From Gammaproteobacteria bacterium (GTDB taxonomy: Bacteria > Pseudomonadota > Gammaproteobacteria > UBA9214): a DNA stretch of 9,292 nt. Positions 1-6,532 of this stretch are shown here, piece after piece. Position 1 is the stretch's first letter; the number at the start of each line of letters is the position of its first letter. The notes beneath the pieces are model-generated. The model had not been told where the DNA came from and ran no database searches. It worked only from the letters and a program-made list of their open reading frames with translations. Both the position numbers and the translations under genes were made by a program. The DNA lies in the NCBI GenBank assembly GCA_029859555.1, contig JAOUCV010000066.1, positions 1 to 9,292 on the forward strand, in the 5' to 3' direction.

Positions 1-1
1 T

Positions 2-298
2 ATCGTTCTGGGTGACAAGGACCTGCAGGCGCTGCTGGGCAGTATGGATACCGGCTTGCTGGTGACCGAGCTGATCGGTTTCGGGGTTAATAATGTCACC
101 GGTGACTATTCGCGGGGTGCAGCCGGTTTTTGGGTTGAGGGCGGTGAAATTCAGTACCCGGTCGACGAGATAACCGTGGCTGGTAATCTGAAAGACATGT
201 TCATGAAGATTGTGGAGGTCGGCAATGATGTTGACCTGCGCGGTAACACACGCACCGGCTCGGTATTGATTGAACAGATGATGGTGGCGGGTGCCTGA
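2..298 (+). CDS. pmbA: PmbA/TldE metalloprotease subunit, C-terminal part
   Basis: Only the last 98 codons lie in the window; the reading frame is open from base 2 and the start is off the left edge. The fragment has the C-terminal signature of PmbA (TldE): a [13 protein letters not shown] segment, then [20 protein letters not shown], then [12 protein letters not shown], ending [13 protein letters not shown]. In the family this is part of the conserved C-terminal beta-structured domain. TldD and PmbA form a cytoplasmic protease known from processing the peptide antibiotic microcin B17 and degrading the antitoxin CcdA in E. coli; TldD, not PmbA, carries the HExxxH metal site. The gene faces the mgtE end of the minus-strand cluster, with 7 bases between the two stop codons. 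No terminator hairpin is visible in that gap. The assignment is very secure, although only a third or less of the protein is seen. Confidence 0.95.
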   Translation: MVLGDKDLQALLGSMDTGLLVTELIGFGVNNVTGDYSRGAAGFWVEGGEIQYPVDEITVAGNLKDMFMKIVEVGNDVDLRGNTRTGSVLIEQMMVAGA

Positions 299-305
299 GC
301 GGTCG

Positions 306-1667
306 CTACAGCAGAAAGATTGTTCCCAGTCCCAGGAATACCATAAACCCAACGATGTCTGTTACCGTGGTTAGCAACACAGTGCCGGCATGTGCCGGAT
401 CGACGTTCATGGTTTGCAGCAGAAACGGAATGCTGAGGCCGGCTACTGCGGCAAAGATCAGGTTGATGATCAGAGCGGCACCAATGATGATGCCGATAGT
501 CTGGTCATGAAACCAGGTTGCGGCGATGACGGCAACCACGACTGCCCAGCCAATACCGTTTAGTGCGCTGACTGCCAGCTCTTTGTACATCAGCCAGCGC
601 GCATTGGTGTGACCAATCTGGCCAAGTGCCATGCCGCGGATAACAATAATCAGCGTCTGGCTGCCGGCAATACCCCCCATGCTGGCAACGATCGGCATCA
701 GTACCGCCAGTGCTACCACCTGTTCCAGTGTTGCCTGAAATAATCCAATCACCCATGACGCCAGAAATGCGGTGAACAGGTTGATGCCGAGCCAGACGGC
801 GCGACGCCGGGCACTCTTTACGACCGGTGCGAAGGTATCGTCTTCCTCGTCCAGACCGGCGAGTCGCAACAGCGAGTGGTCTGCATCTTCGCGAATCACG
901 TCAACCACGTCATCAATGGTAATGCGTCCCAGCAGTTTGCCTTCCTCGCTGATTACCGGTGCCGATACCAGGTCATGGGTTTCGAACAGGCGGGCTACTT
1001 CGGTGTCAGCCATGGTTGCTGGGATCGCCGAGGTTTCGCGGTTCATGACCTCCACAACCAGCTGCTCCGGGTCATTGGTCAGCAGGCGGCTCAATGGCAG
1101 TATGCCCTTGTAGTAGCCGTTGCGGTCAACAACGATCAGGTTGTCGGTGTTGTCCGGAATGTCGATATGCAGCCGCAGGTAACGCAGTACCACATCCAGG
1201 GTGACATCGGCGCGTACCGTCACCGTGTCGACATTCATCAGGCCACCGGCGGTGTCCTCCGGGTAGTGCAGAACCGCTACCAGCCGATCGCGGTTCTGCT
1301 TGTCCATGGAGCGCAGGATTTTCTGGATAACAGCGCCCGGCAGATCCTGGAACAGGTCGGCCAGGTCATCGGCATCGAGGCCTTCGGTAGCGGCGACCAG
1401 GTCATCGGTGTTCATTTCATCGATGAGGCCGGCACGTACCTCGTCATTCAGGTGGACCAGCGTCTCACCGTGGTCATCAGGCTGGACCAGTCCCCAGAGT
1501 ATTTCGCGCGGGCCGTGCGGGAAGGACTCCAGCAGATCGGCAATTTCGGCTGAATGCAGGTTGGAGAGCAGCTTGCTGATCTGGCTGGCAGCACCCGAAT
1601 CGAGTGCCTCGGTGAGCATCTCCAGACGGTGGCTGCTGGTGGTATGTGTGTCTGCAGTTTCAGTCAT
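306..1667 (-). CDS. mgtE: MgtE magnesium transporter
   Basis: A 453-residue inner-membrane magnesium channel of the MgtE (SLC41-related) family, at normal family length. The layout is complete: an acidic, helical N domain (about 15-135, with LHSAEIADLLES and DADDLADLFQDLP repeats), two CBS domains (about 136-200 and 205-262), a linker, and a pore domain of about five membrane helices (about 288-453). In Thermus MgtE the cytosolic domains bind Mg2+ and close the pore. The last helix keeps TTVTDIVGF, with Asp437 matching the pore aspartate. The segment MPIVASMGGIAGSQ (324-337) corresponds to the conserved GGN-type pore loop and is typical of proteobacterial members. The start at 1667 has only a weak ribosome site; Met17 is a possible alternative. 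It is the last gene of the cluster, 97 bases after ptsI, with a possible promoter of its own. No Mg2+ riboswitch fits in that short leader. Confidence 0.95.
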   Translation of the reverse strand: MTETADTHTTSSHRLEMLTEALDSGAASQISKLLSNLHSAEIADLLESFPHGPREILWGLVQPDDHGETLVHLNDEVRAGLIDEMNTDDLVAATEGLDADDLADLFQDLPGAVIQKILRSMDKQNRDRLVAVLHYPEDTAGGLMNVDTVTVRADVTLDVVLRYLRLHIDIPDNTDNLIVVDRNGYYKGILPLSRLLTNDPEQLVVEVMNRETSAIPATMADTEVARLFETHDLVSAPVISEEGKLLGRITIDDVVDVIREDADHSLLRLAGLDEEDDTFAPVVKSARRRAVWLGINLFTAFLASWVIGLFQATLEQVVALAVLMPIVASMGGIAGSQTLIIVIRGMALGQIGHTNARWLMYKELAVSALNGIGWAVVVAVIAATWFHDQTIGIIIGAALIINLIFAAVAGLSIPFLLQTMNVDPAHAGTVLLTTVTDIVGFMVFLGLGTIFLL

Positions 1668-1710
1668 GGTTGTAGGTCATATCTGTTGTTGCCGCTATCA
1701 GCCGACTCCG

Positions 1711-1749
1711 CACTGGGCGCAGTGTACCAGCAGGATTCCTGTACGGTAA
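1711..1749 (-). promoter_or_regulatory. Candidate sigma-70 promoter for mgtE
   Basis: On the minus strand the ptsI-mgtE gap contains TTACCG (1749-1744), 17 bases, then TACACT (1726-1721), preceded by TG-G as in an extended -10 element. The predicted start near 1714 would leave a leader of about 47 bases before the mgtE ATG. A 5-bp stem (cactg/cagtg, 1711-1724) overlaps the -10 region and the likely start. The -35 element is weak (3 of 6). This is a pattern match only. Read-through from ptsI is equally possible because there is no terminator-like hairpin with a T tract in the gap. Confidence 0.3.
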
Positions 1750-1764
1750 GACAGGGAGGACGGT

Positions 1765-3498
1765 TCAGGGGGTGTTTTGGTTGAGTGAATCGATACGTTC
1801 CGGGATTCCACCGGTACGGGTATTGTCCAGCAGTTCCTGTACCAGTGGCTTCAATGCCTCGATGGAACTTGAGTGAATGACGCTTTTAACTTCCGGCAGT
1901 GCGGTGTGGTGCATGCTGAACTCGCTCAGTCCCATACCCAGCAGCAGCCGCGTGTATCGCGGATCACCGGCCATTTCACCGCACATCGCCACCGGTATGC
2001 CGGCTACCTTGCCGGCATCGATAGTCATTTTTATCAACCGCAGCACGGCAGGGTGCAGCGGATCGTAGAGGTAGTTGACCTCGTCGTCGACGCGGTCGAT
2101 CGCCAGTGTATATTGAATCAGGTCATTGGTGCCGATGGACAGAAAATCCAGGTGGCTGGCAAAATCAGCGGCGGTGAGTGCGGCGGCCGGTACCTCGATC
2201 ATGCCGCCAATCTGTATATCCGCTGCAAACCCCAGTGATTCACGCTGCAGCGAGATTTTTGTGTCGTTTATCAATGCCAGCACCTCGTGCAGTTCACTGG
2301 TGTTGGATAGCATCGGTATCATCAACCGTACCGGGCCATGCGCAGAGGCTCGCAGGATGGCGCGCAACTGGGGTGTGAACTGTGAGCGATTTTTCAGGCA
2401 CAGCCGGATAGCACGCAGACCCAGTGCCGGGTTGCTGGCAACGCCGATGCCCCCGGCCTGTTTGTCAGCGCCCATGTCCAGTGTGCGTATGGTCAGGGGC
2501 TTGCCCTTGAGAGCCTCGATAACGCCGACGTAACAGTCATACTGCTCTTCTTCGTCCGGTGGCTGCAGGCGGTTCATGTACAGGAATTCGGTGCGGTACA
2601 GGCCGACCCCGTTGGCACTGGTGCGACTGACGGCGTCGATGTCTTCCGGTAACTCGATATTTGCCATCAGTCTGACAGCGGTGCCGTCGCGTGTCACAGC
2701 CGGCGTGTCTATCAGCATTGCCAGTTCAATCTGGCGTTGCAGTTCCTTCTCCTGTCGCTCGCGATAGTAGTCAAGCATCTGCTCATCTGCAGCGGCGATC
2801 AATACGCCCTGCAGACCGTCAAGGATAACGGTCTCGCCATCCTGGATATAGCGTTGCAGACCGTGCGTGCCAACCATTGCCGGTATCTGCATGCTGCGTG
2901 CATGGATGGCGGTATGCGAAAGCGGGCCGCCGCACTCGGTCGCAAATGCCTTGATACCCTGGTGTTCGAGCATGACCGATTCTGCCGGGGTGAGGTCATA
3001 TGCCAGCACGATGGCATTATCCATGACGATGTTTTCGCCCTGGTCATCACTCTGGCTGCTGTCCAGCAGAAAGCGTTGAATGCGGTTAATGACGTGGTCG
3101 ATATCGTCACGACGTGTACGCAGGTAGGCGTCATCCATTTTTTCAAACACACTGACGACGGCGTCACGTTGTAACTTCAGGGCCCATTCGGCATTGCAAT
3201 GATGCTCGCGAATAAGATCCACCGGAATGGTTACCAGCATTGCATCATCCAGCATCAGCAGATGCGTTTCGATGAAAGCTGCAATATCGACGCCGGTATT
3301 CGCGGGAATGCGTTTCTGGATCGCCTGCAGTTGCAGTCGGGCACTGTCGACAGCGCTGAGAAAGCGTGCAATTTCGTTGTCGATGAGGTGCTCGGGAATG
3401 GTGCTTTCAAGTACCTCGATACTGCCACGCAGAATGATATGTGCCTTGCCGATGGCAACGCCGCGGGATACTCCTATGCCGGAAAGTGACAGGCTCAT
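1765..3498 (-). CDS. ptsI: PTS enzyme I (phosphoenolpyruvate-protein phosphotransferase)
   Basis: A 577-residue cytoplasmic enzyme that autophosphorylates from phosphoenolpyruvate and passes the phosphate to HPr. Length and order match classical enzyme I: an N-terminal HPr-binding and phosphohistidine domain (about 1-225) with the active His195 in GGPLSHTAIHARS, and a C-terminal PEP-binding barrel (about 255-577) with NGVGLYRTEFLYM, GLRAIRLCL, GGMIEVPAA, SIGTNDLIQYTLA and the catalytic Cys506 in VAMCGEMAGDPRY. There is no N-terminal GAF domain, so this is not PtsP (enzyme I-Ntr), although it sits with IIA-Ntr. The usual TLDLGGDK region reads TLDMGADKQAGG, as I recall from other rpoN-linked copies. 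The start at 3498 has an AAGGA ribosome site 12 bases upstream. It follows ptsH by 56 bases. It is probably the sole phosphate source for both IIA proteins encoded nearby, unless other copies exist elsewhere in the genome. Confidence 0.96.
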   Translation of the reverse strand: MSLSLSGIGVSRGVAIGKAHIILRGSIEVLESTIPEHLIDNEIARFLSAVDSARLQLQAIQKRIPANTGVDIAAFIETHLLMLDDAMLVTIPVDLIREHHCNAEWALKLQRDAVVSVFEKMDDAYLRTRRDDIDHVINRIQRFLLDSSQSDDQGENIVMDNAIVLAYDLTPAESVMLEHQGIKAFATECGGPLSHTAIHARSMQIPAMVGTHGLQRYIQDGETVILDGLQGVLIAAADEQMLDYYRERQEKELQRQIELAMLIDTPAVTRDGTAVRLMANIELPEDIDAVSRTSANGVGLYRTEFLYMNRLQPPDEEEQYDCYVGVIEALKGKPLTIRTLDMGADKQAGGIGVASNPALGLRAIRLCLKNRSQFTPQLRAILRASAHGPVRLMIPMLSNTSELHEVLALINDTKISLQRESLGFAADIQIGGMIEVPAAALTAADFASHLDFLSIGTNDLIQYTLAIDRVDDEVNYLYDPLHPAVLRLIKMTIDAGKVAGIPVAMCGEMAGDPRYTRLLLGMGLSEFSMHHTALPEVKSVIHSSSIEALKPLVQELLDNTRTGGIPERIDSLNQNTP

Positions 3499-3526
3499 GT
3501 GCCGTTGATTTCCTTCAGTCTGTGTG

Positions 3527-3549
3527 GCCCGGGCCCTGGCTCGCCGGGC
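3527..3549 (-). repeat. GC-rich inverted repeat in the ptsH-ptsI gap
   Basis: The 56-base gap between ptsH and ptsI holds GCCCGG (3527-3532) and CCGGGC (3544-3549), a 6-bp all-GC stem with an 11-base loop. An overlapping 10-bp perfect palindrome, GGCCCGGGCC, lies at 3527-3536. On the minus strand no T tract follows, so it does not look like an intrinsic terminator. It could be an mRNA hairpin that sets the HPr to enzyme I expression ratio, or chance in a GC-rich stretch. Confidence 0.45.
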
Positions 3550-3554
3550 GGGAG

Positions 3555-3824
3555 CTATTCCTGCTCGCCGAAGCGGTCGGTTACCAGTCCGGCAAGACTG
3601 TCAGCAGCTTCTACTTCATCGCTGCCGTCGGTTATGATAATCAGCTCGGTACCACGTGACGCAGCCAGCATCATGACGCCCATGATGCTCTTGCCATTGA
3701 CCTTCTGCCCGTCTTTGGTGATATCGATGCTGCTGGAAAACGATGAGGCGACAGTGACGAATCTGGCTGCCGCACGCGCATGCAGGCCGAGTTTGTTAAT
3801 GATGGTGACCGGTCTTTCCTGCAT
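3555..3824 (-). CDS. ptsH: HPr phosphocarrier protein (HPr/NPr family)
   Basis: An 89-residue phosphocarrier, normal for HPr. The motif NKLGLHARAAARF contains the phosphorylated His15. GLHARAAA, rather than GLHARPAA, is typical of the rpoN-linked HPr/NPr group. VNGKSIMGVMMLAA contains Ser46, the position phosphorylated by HPr kinase, which is encoded three genes upstream. The frame stays open to a TTG at 3854, but the ATG at 3824 is preferred. It gives the family-typical N-terminus (MQERPVTI), lies 1 base after the IIA stop codon, and has GAGG 9 bases upstream; the longer form would overlap the IIA gene by 29 bases. HPr receives phosphate from enzyme I and can donate to IIA-Ntr and the mannose-type IIA. 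It could equally be named ptsO/npr. Confidence 0.93.
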   Translation of the reverse strand: MQERPVTIINKLGLHARAAARFVTVASSFSSSIDITKDGQKVNGKSIMGVMMLAASRGTELIIITDGSDEVEAADSLAGLVTDRFGEQE

Positions 3825-3825
3825 G

Positions 3826-4227
3826 TCAGGAGGCCTCTTTTCCGGTGCTGACAATAATGCCGTCGTGCGCGCCGTTTATGGCCTTTTCACAGAGTCCTGC
3901 CATAGCCAGTTCCGGGTAGTTAAAAATGCGTATCAGCATGGGAATATTTGCGCCTGAAATAACACGCAGGTTGTGCATGCCGGTGAGCCGGGTAGCAATG
4001 TTGCTGGGTGTGCTGCCATACAGATCGGTCAGTACCAGCACGCCATCACCCTGATCAAGTTCGCTGGCAAGCCGGCTGGCTGCCTCGAACAGCAGGTCAG
4101 GATCATCACCCGAGCGCACGGCGATGGCCTCGGCAGGTAACGGGCAGTTGCCGAGTATTTCAGTGACGGTGTCCAGCATATCACGGCCAACATTTCCGTG
4201 AGTGATTAGTAGCAGGCCGGTTTTCAT
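3826..4227 (-). CDS. PTS IIA component, mannose (EIIA-Man) family, stand-alone
   Basis: A 133-residue cytoplasmic protein of the EIIA-Man fold. It opens MKTGLLLITHGNVG, placing the phosphorylatable His10 exactly where E. coli ManX has it. VLTDLYGSTPSNIA (65-78) carries the conserved Asp68 beside the active site, and SGANIPML (91-98) is the third family motif. It has no fused IIB domain, and no IIB, IIC or IID genes lie within the window, so a regulatory role is more likely than sugar uptake; its target is unknown. The start overlaps the rapZ stop as ATGA. The ribosome site AGGGA lies 6 bases upstream inside rapZ, so translation is probably both coupled and independently initiated. Its stop is followed after 1 base by the ptsH start. 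Family assignment is firm; function is inferred. Confidence 0.93.
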   Translation of the reverse strand: MKTGLLLITHGNVGRDMLDTVTEILGNCPLPAEAIAVRSGDDPDLLFEAASRLASELDQGDGVLVLTDLYGSTPSNIATRLTGMHNLRVISGANIPMLIRIFNYPELAMAGLCEKAINGAHDGIIVSTGKEAS

Positions 4228-5081
4228 TCAAGTTCCCTGTGTCTTGTAACAATGTCACATAGCTTGCTTCCGAGTTCGCGGGCCAGTCGCTCGACCAGGT
4301 ACACGGAACGGTGCTGTCCGCCCGTGCAACCGATGGCGATACTCAGGTAGCTGCGGTTGTCTGCCTGAAAGTGGGGCACCCAGCTGGTCAGAAAGTCTTC
4401 CAGCTGCTGATAGTAGAGGCGTGCGACTTCTTCCTGTTCGAGGTAGTCAGCCACCGCGCTGTCCTTGCCGGTCAGATTACGCAGGTCTGCTTGCCAGTGG
4501 GGGTTGGGAAGGCAGCGGGCATCAAAGACGAAGTCGGCATCGCCCGGAATGCCGTGTTTGTATCCGAATGACCGTAACAGCATCAAGAAGCCGGTTTTCT
4601 GGTTTTTCCCCAGAGATTCCATTACCAGGTCGCGCAGTTGATGTACATTGGTGCGGCTGGTGTCGATAAACATATCTGCATTGGCAGCCATCGGACCGAG
4701 CAGATTGCGCTCCCGGCTGATGGCGTCTGCCAACGGTGTGTCGGCCCCGGACAGCGGGTGCTTGCGACGGGTCTCGCTGAATCTTTTCAGCAACGTGGCG
4801 TCATCTGCCTGCAGGAACAGGATATTGCAGATAATTCCCTTGCTTCTGAGGCTGGCAATGATTTTCGGGAAGTTGCTCAGCTGGTCCGGGTGATTGCGTG
4901 CATCAATGCCAACAGCGACATTGCGGCCATCGGACAGGGTTTGTTCACGAATCTCGCTGGCGAAGGCTTCCAGTAGTCCAACAGGGAGGTTGTCGATACA
5001 GTAATAGTCCATGTCTTCCAGCGCATGCAATGCGACACTCTTGCCGGAGCCGGACAGGCCGCTGATGATGGACATGTTCAT
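4224..5081 (-). CDS. rapZ: RapZ, P-loop nucleotide-binding regulator (YvcJ/RapZ family)
   Basis: A 285-residue protein at family length. It has an N-terminal P-loop domain with Walker A GLSGSGKS (8-15), followed by ALEDMDYYCIDNLP, VGIDARN (58-63) and FSETRRKHPL. The C-terminal domain has GYKHGIPGDADFVFDARCLPNP as two joined motifs (173-194) and the phosphosugar-pocket loop GCTGGQHRSV (251-260). In E. coli RapZ senses glucosamine-6-phosphate and delivers the small RNA GlmZ to RNase E, controlling GlmS. The E. coli C-terminal RNA-binding patch (Lys270 and the Lys-Arg-Lys at 281-283) is not matched here: the protein ends RHRELE, just before that basic tail, and the position of Lys270 aligns roughly with Cys275. 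RNA binding as in E. coli is therefore doubtful, while metabolite and nucleotide binding look intact. The gene shares ATGA overlaps with hprK upstream and the IIA gene downstream; no clear ribosome site precedes it. Confidence 0.95.
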   Translation of the reverse strand: MNMSIISGLSGSGKSVALHALEDMDYYCIDNLPVGLLEAFASEIREQTLSDGRNVAVGIDARNHPDQLSNFPKIIASLRSKGIICNILFLQADDATLLKRFSETRRKHPLSGADTPLADAISRERNLLGPMAANADMFIDTSRTNVHQLRDLVMESLGKNQKTGFLMLLRSFGYKHGIPGDADFVFDARCLPNPHWQADLRNLTGKDSAVADYLEQEEVARLYYQQLEDFLTSWVPHFQADNRSYLSIAIGCTGGQHRSVYLVERLARELGSKLCDIVTRHRELE

Positions 5082-6019
5082 TGGTGGGCGTTTTCAAGGC
5101 GTCGTTTCTGACGGTCAATAAAGGCCTGGCTGGCATCATATCCCTTGATATTCAGGATGTGGTTGCGCACCGCAGCTTCCAGCAGTACCGCGAGGTTTCT
5201 GCCGGCCCCCACCGGCAGGGTGATCTCGGGGATATTGACTTCCTGTATTTTGCGCATCTGCTTGCTGCCATGCAGCCGATCCATCTGGGTGGCATTTTCC
5301 AGTTGCTGCAGGACAACGATCAGGCGCAGATTGCGATGCTGTTTGATGGCGCTGGCACCGAACATGGCGCGAATGTTTAATATGCCAAGGCCACGCACTT
5401 CCAGAAAATCGCGCAGCATCTCCGGGCAGCTGCCGAGCAGGGTGTCGGGTGCAATACGCGAAAACTCGGTTGCGTCATCGGCAATCAGCCGGTGGCCGCG
5501 GGTAATCAGTTCCAGTGCCAGTTCACTTTTGCCGATACTGGGATCGCCGGTTATCAGGACACCGGTACCCATGACTTCCATAAAGACACCGTGCAGGGTG
5601 ATTTTTTCGGCAAAGTAATTCGCCAGGTAGTGCTGCAGGTTCTCGATGGTTTCCTGACTGGGCAGGCTGCTGGAGAGCAGCGGAACCCGGCTGGTCATCG
5701 CCATCTCCTGCAGGTCGTCCGGTGCCGGCAAGCGGTTTGCTATCACGACCAGTGTTGACTGTCCTGAAAACAACTGGCCGACAGCATCCTTGCGGGAATT
5801 CTTCTTCAGTGAGTCGAGGTATTCCAGTTCCCGCTTGCCGATGATTTGAACACGGTGCCGGATAATAAGGTTGAGATGGCCGACCAGTGATATTTCGTGT
5901 GAGTCGTCCTTGTTCGAGTGCAGCGTACTTTCGCAGTATTGCTCGCCGCTTATCCACACCAGCCCGAGTTTTTCCTGAAGGGCCTTGTACAGGGTTTTGA
6001 TTTCCAGCGTCATGCTCAT
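5078..6019 (-). CDS. hprK: HPr kinase/phosphorylase
   Basis: A 313-residue enzyme that phosphorylates HPr at Ser46 and, in bifunctional members, removes that phosphate by phosphorolysis. A poorly conserved N domain (about 1-130) precedes the catalytic domain. HGVFMEVMG (143-151) leads to the P-loop GDPSIGKS (158-165), then IADD with Asp181-Asp182 (matching the acid/base aspartate pair), the family signature EVRGLGILNI (207-216), and LPVGAGRNLA with Arg274. The P-loop reads PS where most family members have SG, but it still fits GxxxxGKS. The frame is open to 6082, which would overlap ptsN by 67 bases. I prefer the ATG at 6019, which forms an ATGA overlap with the ptsN stop; ATG 6013 is also possible. 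GGGAGG lies upstream but 16 bases away, so translation is probably coupled to ptsN. The stop overlaps the rapZ start (ATGA). Confidence 0.95.
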   Translation of the reverse strand: MSMTLEIKTLYKALQEKLGLVWISGEQYCESTLHSNKDDSHEISLVGHLNLIIRHRVQIIGKRELEYLDSLKKNSRKDAVGQLFSGQSTLVVIANRLPAPDDLQEMAMTSRVPLLSSSLPSQETIENLQHYLANYFAEKITLHGVFMEVMGTGVLITGDPSIGKSELALELITRGHRLIADDATEFSRIAPDTLLGSCPEMLRDFLEVRGLGILNIRAMFGASAIKQHRNLRLIVVLQQLENATQMDRLHGSKQMRKIQEVNIPEITLPVGAGRNLAVLLEAAVRNHILNIKGYDASQAFIDRQKRRLENAHQ

Positions 6020-6486
6020 GCAGAAATTCGCTGTGCCTCCCACAGGCTCAGTTGCTCCAGCAGACAGCTGTCGGTGTCGCATTGCCGTAACGCCATGCTG
6101 ATGCCGGCATTGCTGAAAATTTCCGCAATGGTTGACAGAACCTGCAGGTGCTCTTCCGTTGAGTCTTCCGGAACCAGCAGGGCAAAAATCAGGTCGACAG
6201 GCTGCCCGTCAGAGGCATCAAAATCTATCGGGGTGTCCAGTTTTACGAATGCACACACCGGCTTCTCCAGTGATGCCATGCGGCCATGCGGGATGGCAAC
6301 ACCGTTGCCAAGCCCGGTACTGCCGAGTTTTTCCCGGCTGAGGAGGGCATCAAAAATTTCATTCTTTGAAAGCAGAATGGAGCTGCTTGCCAGTAATTCG
6401 CTGGTATGTTCCAGCAAGCGTTTCTTGCTGCCAACATCGCGACAGCAAGTAACGCGTTCCGGTATTAAAAGATCTGTAATGTTCAT
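6016..6486 (-). CDS. ptsN: PTS IIA-Ntr, nitrogen-regulatory IIA protein
   Basis: A 156-residue cytoplasmic regulator of the PTS IIA fructose/mannitol fold, close to the E. coli PtsN length of 163. The phosphorylatable His67 lies in GSTGLGNGVAIPHGRM, the family's defining motif. VKLDTPIDFDASDGQPVDLI and FALLVPEDSTEEHLQVL follow in the usual order. In other proteobacteria the unphosphorylated form binds partners such as the potassium transporter TrkA and the sensor kinase KdpD, and tunes nitrogen, carbon and potassium responses. Here phosphate would come from enzyme I through HPr encoded downstream. The gene begins 46 bases after hpf, behind a strong hairpin and without a clear ribosome site. 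Its stop overlaps the hprK start as ATGA. The C-terminus (LWEAQRISA) is short and not conserved. Confidence 0.96.
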   Translation of the reverse strand: MNITDLLIPERVTCCRDVGSKKRLLEHTSELLASSSILLSKNEIFDALLSREKLGSTGLGNGVAIPHGRMASLEKPVCAFVKLDTPIDFDASDGQPVDLIFALLVPEDSTEEHLQVLSTIAEIFSNAGISMALRQCDTDSCLLEQLSLWEAQRISA

Positions 6487-6510
6487 GATGTTAGTTATGA
6501 GTACTGCAAG

Positions 6511-6527
6511 GCCGGCAGGTTGCCGGC
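6511..6527 (-). repeat. Perfect 7-bp inverted repeat between hpf and ptsN
   Basis: GCCGGCA (6511-6517), a 3-base loop, then TGCCGGC (6521-6527) form a perfect GC-rich stem in the 46-base hpf-ptsN gap. On the transcribed strand it is followed by cttgcagtactcat, without a T run, so efficient intrinsic termination is unlikely. It could stabilise the rpoN-hpf end of the message, mark an RNA processing site, or attenuate entry into the PTS genes. The role is inference. Confidence 0.55.
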
Positions 6528-6532
6528 TGGGC

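Noticed and set aside
299..305. A bidirectional terminator between the convergent pmbA and mgtE genes.
   Set aside because: Only 7 bases separate the stops and I see no stable stem with a T tract around them.
876..1553. Long open frame on the + strand across mgtE (and similar ones opposite ptsI, rapZ, hprK and rpoN).
   Set aside because: These are antisense shadows of firmly identified genes, with no recognisable domains and compositions expected from reversed coding sequence.
1711..1724. Inverted repeat cactg-ggcg-cagtg downstream of ptsI as an intrinsic terminator.
   Set aside because: The stem is only 5 bp, with no T run after it on the minus strand; it more likely overlaps a promoter by chance.
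1668..1764. A magnesium-sensing riboswitch (M-box) ahead of mgtE.
   Set aside because: The gap is 97 bases and the predicted leader about 47 bases, too short for the known M-box fold.
2855..2872. A second TGGCACG sequence on the minus strand followed by TGCA, resembling a sigma-54 promoter.
   Set aside because: The GG to GC distance is 12 rather than 10 bases, and it lies well inside the ptsI coding sequence.
3555..3854. 99-residue HPr starting at TTG 3854.
   Set aside because: The ATG at 3824 gives the normal HPr length and N-terminus and directly follows the IIA stop codon.
5078..6082. Longer 334-residue HprK starting at 6082.
   Set aside because: It would overlap ptsN by 67 bases and adds a low-complexity N-terminus unlike the family; the ATGA junction at 6019 is the usual coupling pattern.
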